Of a stretch of DNA of 5,884 nucleotides, positions 1 through 4,675 are shown piece after piece (position 1 is the first letter of the stretch; each line of letters opens with the position of its first letter). Source of the stretch: Proteobacteria bacterium UBA1858 (GTDB taxonomy: Bacteria > Pseudomonadota > Gammaproteobacteria > UBA4575); contig DDIE01000017.1 in assembly GCA_002338385.1 (NCBI GenBank), positions 3,624 through 9,507 on the forward strand, in the 5' to 3' direction. The notes below the pieces were generated by a model. That model ran no database searches and was not told the DNA's origin. It worked only from the letters and a program-made list of their open reading frames with translations. The translations under genes and the position numbers were made by a program.

Positions 1-622
1 GCAAGCTGATGGTGTGGCGGTTAAAGATTGGTTGCATTGGGTCGAGCTGGTCAAAAATCATCCAAATAAAGAGATGAACGTAGTGATTCTCCGCCAACAG
101 CAGCGCTTGGTCATGACACTTACGCCTAAGGCGGTCCAGCAAGGCAACGATACGATTGGACGGATTGGGGTGAAACCTTGGATTGATCGAGAGGCGATTG
201 AAGCGCGCCAAATCGTCACACAGGAGAATTTTTTCGAGGCTTTTAGCCGTGGATGGTCAAAAACCTTGGATATGAGCGTGCTGACCGTGAAATTGCTTGG
301 TAAACTGATTACTGGTGAGGCCTCGACAAAGAATATCAGTGGGCCAATATCAATTGCAGAGTTTGCGGGGATATCTGCTCAGATGGGCTTGGCTACATTT
401 TTAAGTACCCTGGCCATAATCAGTATCAGTATAGGTATTTTGAACCTATTGCCCGTACCCATGCTCGATGGTGGTCACTTGATGTACTACTTGGTCGAAA
501 TGGTTAAAGGCAGTCAGGTGTCTGAGACGATACAACTACAAGGCCAAAAAATAGGAATTATGTTGCTTGCAGGTTTAATGCTGTTGGCCTTCTATAATGA
601 TATACAAAGATTGTTTAGCTGA
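1..622 (+). CDS. rseP: RseP site-2 zinc metalloprotease, C-terminal part (5' end outside window)
   Basis: Inner-membrane site-2 protease that cuts the anti-sigma factor RseA within the membrane after DegS cleavage, releasing sigma-E when outer-membrane proteins misfold. The reading frame is open from base 2 and gives about 206 residues of a protein that is ~450 long in E. coli; the N-terminal HExxH zinc site and first PDZ domain lie upstream of the window. What is visible: the end of the second PDZ domain (fragment residues 1-45), a conserved SGPISIA segment around residue 113, a hydrophobic segment at about 129-150, the LDG motif (bases 464-472) that gives the third metal ligand in this family, and a last membrane helix at about 183-198. 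The protein ends in a short FYNDIQRL tail like that of E. coli. It stops 13 bases before bamA, the usual order, so co-transcription is likely. Identity is well supported by motif order and neighbours; family function is from established knowledge. Confidence 0.96.
   Translation, partial: QADGVAVKDWLHWVELVKNHPNKEMNVVILRQQQRLVMTLTPKAVQQGNDTIGRIGVKPWIDREAIEARQIVTQENFFEAFSRGWSKTLDMSVLTVKLLGKLITGEASTKNISGPISIAEFAGISAQMGLATFLSTLAIISISIGILNLLPVPMLDGGHLMYYLVEMVKGSQVSETIQLQGQKIGIMLLAGLMLLAFYNDIQRLFS
593..598 (+). promoter_or_regulatory. Possible -10 element for bamA inside the rseP 3' end
   Basis: A perfect TATAAT lies 37 bases before the bamA ATG, which would give a leader of about 30 bases. No good -35 hexamer sits at the normal distance; the nearest, TTGCAG at 567-572, matches three of six and is 20 bases away. 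The hexamer is also simply what Tyr-Asn codons give in a conserved stretch of RseP, so it may be accidental. In E. coli bamA does have internal promoters in the upstream gene, which makes the position plausible. Confidence 0.2.
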
Positions 623-635
623 ATTCATTAGCATC

Positions 636-2921
636 ATGAAAATTAGAATAAAAAAAGTGCTCATGGCGGTATGTTTTTGTCTCAGCGTGGCTGTTGTGCA
701 TGCTCAAACATTTGACATTGCCGACATCGAGATTGAAGGTTTAGAGCGTATTGCACCCGGCACGGTGTTCACTCATATTCCGGTTGAGGTCGGTGATCGG
801 TTTGATCAATCTGATGCCGCGTTGATTATTCGGCAATTATATAAAACGGAATTATTTAGTGATGTGCAATTGCGCCGTGAAGGTGACAAATTAATCGTTG
901 CTGTGATCGAGCGTCCGGGTATCGCCTCACTGGACATTGTGGGTAATAAAGATATCCCTGATGAACAGTTGATTGAGAGTCTTGCTCTGATCGGCGTCGC
1001 GCCTGGGCGGGTATTGAATCGCTCGGTGCTAGAGCGCCTAGAGAATGAATTACTGCAACAATATTTCTCGCGTGGCAAATACAGCGTAGAAATAGAGACG
1101 CTGACCACAGAATTACAACGTAATCGTGTTGATGTGAAAATTATGATTGCGGAAGGTAAGGCGGCAAAGATTCGTGATATTAATATTGTTGGTAATTCAA
1201 TTTATGATGATGACACTCTGAAGAAGAGTTTTGAATCCGGCAATACGCCGTTTTGGAAATTCTGGTCGAGTGCGGATAAGTATTCTAAGCAAAGCCTATC
1301 CGCAGATTTGGAGACCCTTCGTTCGGAGTATCTGAATAATGGCTATATGCAGTTTAATATCGATTCTACTCAGGTCTCTATCACGCCAGATAAAAAAGAT
1401 ATTTTCATTAGTATTAATATTAACGAAGGTGACCAATATACCCTGAATGAAGTCAAGCTGGCGGGTAAGTTTGTAGTGCCGGAAGATGAGTTGCGGGCGT
1501 TAATGGTCACTCAGGCCGGCACTGTGTTTTCACGTCAAGCCGTGGTGGCTTCAACTGAAGCGATCACTCAACGACTGGGCATTGATGGTTATGCGTTTGC
1601 CCGCGTCAATCCAGTTCCGAAGCTGAATGCAGAGGAAAAAACAGTTGACCTCACACTGTTTATCGATCCCGGCAAACGTACTTACGTGCGACGCATTAAT
1701 ATTGTCGGTAATCAATACAGTCGTGATGAAGTATTCAGACGCGAGCTCAGACAGATGGAAGGGGGTTGGTTCTCACAATCTGCAGTGGATTTGTCCAGAC
1801 GCCGCATCCAACGCCTGGCCTTTGTTGAGATGGTCGAAGTGGAAACAATCAAACTGCCCAGACATGATGATTTTGTTGATTTGACCTTTACCGTTCAGGA
1901 GCGTCTAGCGGGTAGCTTCTCAATTGGTGCCGGCTTATCAGATAGTCAGGGAGCGGTATTAACAACCAGCGTGAGTCAGGACAATTTTCTTGGCTCAGGC
2001 AAACAAGTAGCCTTCCAAATTAATACCAGTAAAGTGAACACGATATATGATATTTCCTACACTGATCCTTACTACACCATTGATGGTGTCAGTCGTGGCT
2101 ATGGTTTTAGTTATATATCCACTGACGCAGGTGAAGCAGACATCTCCGATTTTGACTCAGAACAATTCAGTCTGAGAACCAATTATGGTATCCCGTTAAC
2201 TGAGGACGATCGGGTCAGTATGATTGTTGATTTACGCAAAACAGACATTGATCAAAGCCGATATTCTTCCGATGAAATCGTGGAATATCTGGATGAGAAT
2301 GGTAAGAGTTTTTTAAACTTTAGCCTGACTGGTAGTTATGTCCATGATAGCCGTAACCGTCGATTATTCGGCACTGACGGCTTCTATCAGCGTGCTCGTC
2401 TGGAGGTCACAACACCCTTGAGTGACTTGGAATATTATAAAATAGATCATCGCCATTTGTGGCTATATCCGCTAAGTGACACGTTTACATTCGCCACGCG
2501 GTCACAAATCGGCTACGGTGATAGTTACGGAGATGCCAGTGATCTGCCATTCTTCGAGAAATTCCGCGCAGGTGGTGCGCGCACAGTGAGAGGGTATACT
2601 AGTAACACACTAGGTCCTAAAGACAGTCGCGGTGATGCCTTTGGCGGTAATTTCCTCACTACTGCGGGGGTTGAGGTATACTTTCCGGTACCACAGTTAA
2701 TGGATCCGACTCGATTCAGACTCGGTATGTTTGCGGATATGGGTAATGTGTTTGAGGACGTTGATGAGTTTGAAGCGGCTGAGCTCAGGGGAAGTGTTGG
2801 CTTAGAAGTTAATATGATCACAGGGATGGGAGGAATAACGTTTAGTTTCTCCAGCCCATTCAATGATGAGGATGAGGATGAGACCGAATCTTTCCAATTT
2901 GAATTCGGTACCAGTTTTTAA
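636..2921 (+). CDS. bamA: BamA, outer-membrane beta-barrel assembly pore
   Basis: Essential Omp85-family protein that folds and inserts beta-barrel proteins into the outer membrane as the core of the BAM complex. The 761-residue product starts with a signal peptide (KIRIKK, hydrophobic core, likely cut after VHA at residue 23). Five POTRA domains follow at about 26-93, 94-174, 177-265, 268-346 and 349-423; POTRA3 is nearly the E. coli sequence (for example FNIDSTQVSITPDKK around 230-244). The barrel runs from 424 to the end and has the loop-6 VRGY motif at 651-654 (VRGF in E. coli) and a C-terminal beta-signal ending in Phe. ATG 636 was chosen over the in-frame ATG 597 because it gives a proper signal peptide and does not overlap rseP; ATG 663 would drop the basic n-region. 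No clear Shine-Dalgarno is seen. The barrel is about 50 residues shorter than in E. coli (810 residues), mainly in loop 6. Skp, its chaperone partner, follows 13 bases later. Confidence 0.97.
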   Translation: MKIRIKKVLMAVCFCLSVAVVHAQTFDIADIEIEGLERIAPGTVFTHIPVEVGDRFDQSDAALIIRQLYKTELFSDVQLRREGDKLIVAVIERPGIASLDIVGNKDIPDEQLIESLALIGVAPGRVLNRSVLERLENELLQQYFSRGKYSVEIETLTTELQRNRVDVKIMIAEGKAAKIRDINIVGNSIYDDDTLKKSFESGNTPFWKFWSSADKYSKQSLSADLETLRSEYLNNGYMQFNIDSTQVSITPDKKDIFISININEGDQYTLNEVKLAGKFVVPEDELRALMVTQAGTVFSRQAVVASTEAITQRLGIDGYAFARVNPVPKLNAEEKTVDLTLFIDPGKRTYVRRINIVGNQYSRDEVFRRELRQMEGGWFSQSAVDLSRRRIQRLAFVEMVEVETIKLPRHDDFVDLTFTVQERLAGSFSIGAGLSDSQGAVLTTSVSQDNFLGSGKQVAFQINTSKVNTIYDISYTDPYYTIDGVSRGYGFSYISTDAGEADISDFDSEQFSLRTNYGIPLTEDDRVSMIVDLRKTDIDQSRYSSDEIVEYLDENGKSFLNFSLTGSYVHDSRNRRLFGTDGFYQRARLEVTTPLSDLEYYKIDHRHLWLYPLSDTFTFATRSQIGYGDSYGDASDLPFFEKFRAGGARTVRGYTSNTLGPKDSRGDAFGGNFLTTAGVEVYFPVPQLMDPTRFRLGMFADMGNVFEDVDEFEAAELRGSVGLEVNMITGMGGITFSFSSPFNDEDEDETESFQFEFGTSF
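2865..2882 (+). repeat. Three tandem copies of the hexamer GATGAG within bamA
   Basis: Three exact, in-frame copies encode the dipeptide Asp-Glu three times (BamA residues 744-749). They sit in the turn just before the last beta strand, which ends in the C-terminal Phe. Gain or loss of one copy would keep the frame, so the length of this acidic turn could vary by slippage. The repeat is seen directly; variability is inference. Confidence 0.8.
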
Positions 2922-2923
2922 TT

Positions 2924-2928
2924 AGGAG
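2924..2928 (+). promoter_or_regulatory. Strong Shine-Dalgarno for skp
   Basis: AGGAG begins two bases after the bamA stop codon and is six bases from a TTG start codon. It is the best ribosome binding site in the window and decides the skp start, since no ATG or GTG is found near this point in the frame. Confidence 0.85.
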
Positions 2929-2934
2929 AAAATT

Positions 2935-3441
2935 TTGAACAATACAATAATAAGAGCAGCTGCACTGATACTGCTGATGGTGTTCTCCAATGGGGTCATG
3001 GCGGAGGTTAAGATAGGCTATGTCAATTTCGGTAAATTGATGGAACAGTCTAAACAGGGCGAATCAGTGCGAAAATCTCTTGAAGCTGAATTCAGAGGTC
3101 GAGATCAAGAGCTGAGTGTTTCTCGCGATGCGATTCTTAAGCTGGAAGAGAAGCTCAAGAATGATGGCAGTATTATGAGTGAAGCGAATAGAGTGAAGCT
3201 GGAGCGCGACATACTGAGCAAAAAACGTGATCATAATCGACAACGGGATGAGTATCGCGAAGATATTAATATTCGCCGCAATGAAGAAGTTGCTTCCTTA
3301 CAAAAGAAAGTCTACGAGGTAATCAAGCAATATTCGGAAAAGAATCAATTTGACCTAGTGCTCACTCAGCCGGTGCTATACGCAAGTCCAACTGTAGAGA
3401 TTACTGATCAGGTATTGGCTGAACTGAATTCTGCTAATTAA
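2935..3441 (+). CDS. skp: Skp/OmpH periplasmic chaperone
   Basis: Trimeric periplasmic holdase that binds unfolded outer-membrane proteins as they leave the Sec translocon and hands them to BamA. The product is 168 residues (E. coli Skp is 161). The first 23 residues form a signal peptide with a hydrophobic core and a VMA cleavage site; the mature protein begins EVKIGYVNFGKL, the family's first beta strand. Residues about 40-125 are charged and helical, rich in Lys/Arg/Glu with heptad-like spacing, matching the tentacle coiled coils, and the C-terminal part (FDLVLTQPVLYAS around 140-152, then ITDQVLAELN) closes the trimer body. The start is TTG, supported by the AGGAG upstream and by the signal peptide beginning exactly there. 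It is almost certainly translated from the bamA transcript. In most relatives lpxD comes next; here it does not. Confidence 0.94.
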   Translation: MNNTIIRAAALILLMVFSNGVMAEVKIGYVNFGKLMEQSKQGESVRKSLEAEFRGRDQELSVSRDAILKLEEKLKNDGSIMSEANRVKLERDILSKKRDHNRQRDEYREDINIRRNEEVASLQKKVYEVIKQYSEKNQFDLVLTQPVLYASPTVEITDQVLAELNSAN

Positions 3442-3445
3442 AGTA

Positions 3446-3471
3446 TTGACTCAAATCATACCTGCTATGAT
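3446..3471 (+). promoter_or_regulatory. Candidate promoter for fabZ (extended -10)
   Basis: The skp-fabZ gap holds TGCTATGAT (3463-3471), an extended -10 element of the TGnTATAAT type with one mismatch in the hexamer, about 26 bases before the fabZ start. TTGACT (3446-3451) is five of six to the -35 consensus but only 14 bases upstream, shorter than the usual 16-18, so the -35 may not contribute. Extended -10 promoters can work without a -35. This is a sequence match only; no transcription start is known. Confidence 0.45.
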
Positions 3472-3472
3472 T
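3454..3472 (+). repeat. Perfect 7-bp dyad AATCATA-N5-TATGATT
   Basis: The arms at 3454-3460 and 3466-3472 are exact reverse complements with a five-base spacer (CCTGC). The right arm covers the candidate -10 hexamer, so a protein bound here would block the promoter. As RNA it would be a weak, AU-rich hairpin without a U tract, so it does not look like an intrinsic terminator. Confidence 0.6.
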
Positions 3473-3497
3473 ACTAATTATCAGTATCGGAATGCAA

Positions 3498-3959
3498 ATG
3501 AGTGAGACGCCAAGCATAACCATGTCTGTGCAAGATGTGATGAAGTACCTGCCACATCGCTATCCATTCTTGTTGATCGATAAAGTGATAGAGTGTCGCC
3601 ATGGCGATGCCATAGTTGCGATCAAAAATGTGACTATTAATGAGGGTTTTTTCCAGGGACACTTCCCCCAAACACCCGTTTTCCCTGGGGTGCTCATACT
3701 CGAAGCGCTGGCACAGGTGTCCGGAGTTTTAGTTCTGAGTGACCCGGCTTTAAAACCTGAAAATGAAAGTTTGTTTTTATTTGTTGGTATTGAGAATACT
3801 CGTTTTAAACGTCCTGTAGTGCCCGGTGATCAATTGCGACTAGAGTCGCGCTTGGCTCGTATGAAGCGAAATTTTGGAATTTTTGAAACAAACGCTTATG
3901 TGGATGATGAGCTTGCCGCCAGTGCAGAGTTGAAATGTATGTTCAAGGATCTTGACTGA
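3498..3959 (+). CDS. fabZ: FabZ, 3-hydroxyacyl-[acyl-carrier-protein] dehydratase
   Basis: Cytosolic type II fatty-acid synthesis enzyme of the hot-dog fold that dehydrates 3-hydroxyacyl-ACP to trans-2-enoyl-ACP; it competes with LpxA/LpxD for 3-hydroxymyristoyl-ACP. The 153-residue product (E. coli: 151) shows LPHRYPFLLIDKV near the start, the catalytic His in FFQGHFP (His55), the catalytic Glu in LILEALAQ (Glu69) and the conserved RFKRPVVPGDQL segment, all collinear with E. coli FabZ. Two ATGs compete: 3492 and 3498. The only Shine-Dalgarno-like bases, GGA at 3489-3491, touch the first and are six bases from the second, so 3498 is preferred; the difference is two residues. The usual partners lpxD (before) and lpxA-lpxB (after) are both missing, so this gene stands alone between two non-coding gaps. 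FabZ rather than FabA is indicated by length and motifs. Confidence 0.96.
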   Translation: MSETPSITMSVQDVMKYLPHRYPFLLIDKVIECRHGDAIVAIKNVTINEGFFQGHFPQTPVFPGVLILEALAQVSGVLVLSDPALKPENESLFLFVGIENTRFKRPVVPGDQLRLESRLARMKRNFGIFETNAYVDDELAASAELKCMFKDLD

Positions 3960-4040
3960 CTTAAACGTTCGCTTCCTCAGCCCTAAGTCACACGCACGAG
4001 CCTAATCAACAAGCCATCCTTTCTCAAGCCTTATCAAATC
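3960..4040 (+). other. C-rich, G-poor tract after fabZ; rut-like, no gene
   Basis: This 81-base stretch after the fabZ stop has 29 C against 9 G on the coding strand, many of the C residues in YC pairs, unlike the surrounding genes. Such C-over-G bubbles are typical of Rho loading (rut) sites, so a Rho-dependent end of the fabZ transcript is possible. No intrinsic terminator (GC hairpin plus T run) is present. No reading frame here resembles LpxA or LpxB, whose genes normally occupy this place. Confidence 0.35.
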
Positions 4041-4067
4041 ATTGTGTATTGAGAATAGCCTTGATAA
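4021..4067 (+). repeat. Two interleaved inverted heptamer pairs upstream of rnhB
   Basis: TTCTCAA (4021-4027) is the exact reverse complement of TTGAGAA (4049-4055), and TTATCAA (4031-4037) of TTGATAA (4061-4067). All four fit one pattern, TTNTCAA or its complement. The two left-hand copies start 10 bases apart and the right-hand copies 12 apart. Because the pairs interleave, the RNA could in principle form a pseudoknot or alternative hairpins, while the DNA could be a paired protein-binding site. The two in-frame TTG codons that could start rnhB (4049, 4061) fall in the right arms. Confidence 0.5.
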
Positions 4068-4099
4068 AGAAACACGCCAACGTAATCGATTATGCTGCC

Positions 4100-4675
4100 A
4101 TGCAAGTGCACTTGGATGAGTATGCGGGTATCGACGAGGTTGGTCGTGGTCCTTTGGCGGGTCCGGTGATCGCGGCTGCGGTAATTTTAGGTAGCACGGC
4201 AGACTGGTCACAGATTACTGACTCCAAGGCCTTGGCAGAAAAACAGCGCGAACAATTAGCACGGCAGATTAAGCAGCATGCTATCGCTTGGTCACTCGGG
4301 CGTTGTGAGTGTCATGAAATTGATCGTTTAAATATCTTTAATGCCAGTTTGCTTGCCATGCAACGTGCCTTTGAAGCGCTGCAGGCGCGTCCCGAGCTGG
4401 TCTTGGTGGATGGTAAATATAGCCCAGAACTGAGTGTTAAATCATTCGCCGTCATTAAAGGTGATAGGCATGTGCCAGCTATCGGTGCCGCCTCCATCAT
4501 TGCCAAGGTCGAACGCGACCAGGAAATGGTCGCACTTGATAGCGTCTATCCCGAATACGGGTTTGCTCAGCATAAAGGATATCCAACTCCGGCCCATCTA
4601 TCCGCTCTACAACACTATGGTGCTTGTCAGCAGCATCGCAGAAGTTTTAAGCCTGTCGCGAAGGTGCTCATATGA
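4100..4675 (+). CDS. rnhB: RNase HII
   Basis: Metal-dependent endonuclease that nicks RNA in RNA-DNA hybrids and starts removal of single ribonucleotides misincorporated in DNA. With ATG 4100 the product is 191 residues (E. coli: 198). The active-site block IDEVGRGPLAGPV carries Asp12 and Glu13; the third and fourth carboxylates are Asp104 (VDGKY) and Asp130 (AKVERD), and the conserved Tyr of AQHKGYPT is at 161. The ending HHRRSF-type segment is present as QQHRRSFKPV. The start is uncertain: the frame is open upstream to base 3962, with TTG at 4049 (208 residues) and TTG at 4061 as alternatives, and none has a strong Shine-Dalgarno. ATG 4100 matches the short leader usual before the active-site block. 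In most relatives lpxB ends at or over this start; here no lpxB is present. It overlaps dnaE by four bases. Confidence 0.94.
   Translation: MQVHLDEYAGIDEVGRGPLAGPVIAAAVILGSTADWSQITDSKALAEKQREQLARQIKQHAIAWSLGRCECHEIDRLNIFNASLLAMQRAFEALQARPELVLVDGKYSPELSVKSFAVIKGDRHVPAIGAASIIAKVERDQEMVALDSVYPEYGFAQHKGYPTPAHLSALQHYGACQQHRRSFKPVAKVLI
4661..4666 (+). promoter_or_regulatory. Ribosome binding site for dnaE within the rnhB end
   Basis: AAGGTG lies five bases before the dnaE ATG and pairs well with the 16S rRNA tail. Together with the ATGA start-stop overlap it supports ATG 4672 and translational coupling to rnhB. Confidence 0.6.

Noticed and set aside
597..635. In-frame upstream ATG for bamA (13 extra residues)
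   Set aside because: It would overlap the rseP end and put an acidic stretch in front of the signal peptide; ATG 636 gives a normal export signal.
806..1108. Minus-strand open frame of 100 codons within bamA
   Set aside because: Lies wholly inside a clearly coding POTRA region; serine-rich, low-complexity product typical of an antisense shadow.
1627..1884. Plus-strand 85-codon open frame in another frame of bamA
   Set aside because: Fully inside POTRA4-POTRA5 coding sequence, no ribosome binding site, no family resemblance.
2525..2863. Minus-strand 112-codon open frame opposite the bamA barrel
   Set aside because: Shadow of the bamA 3' end; Ser/Pro-rich product without any recognisable motif.
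3442..3497. Intrinsic terminator between skp and fabZ
   Set aside because: The dyad there has an AT-rich 7-bp stem and no T run after it, so it fits an operator or promoter element better.
3474..3671. Minus-strand 65-codon open frame over the fabZ start
   Set aside because: Mostly opposite conserved FabZ codons; His-rich chance product.
3960..4099. Remnant of lpxA or lpxB, or a small RNA gene or tRNA
   Set aside because: Translations of the gap show no LpxA hexapeptide repeats or LpxB C-terminal pattern, and no tRNA-like fold or terminator is apparent.
4002..4211. Minus-strand 69-codon open frame over the fabZ-rnhB gap
   Set aside because: Reaches into the RNase HII active-site codons; Pro/His/Arg-rich product with no sign of a real gene, so the gap is treated as non-coding.
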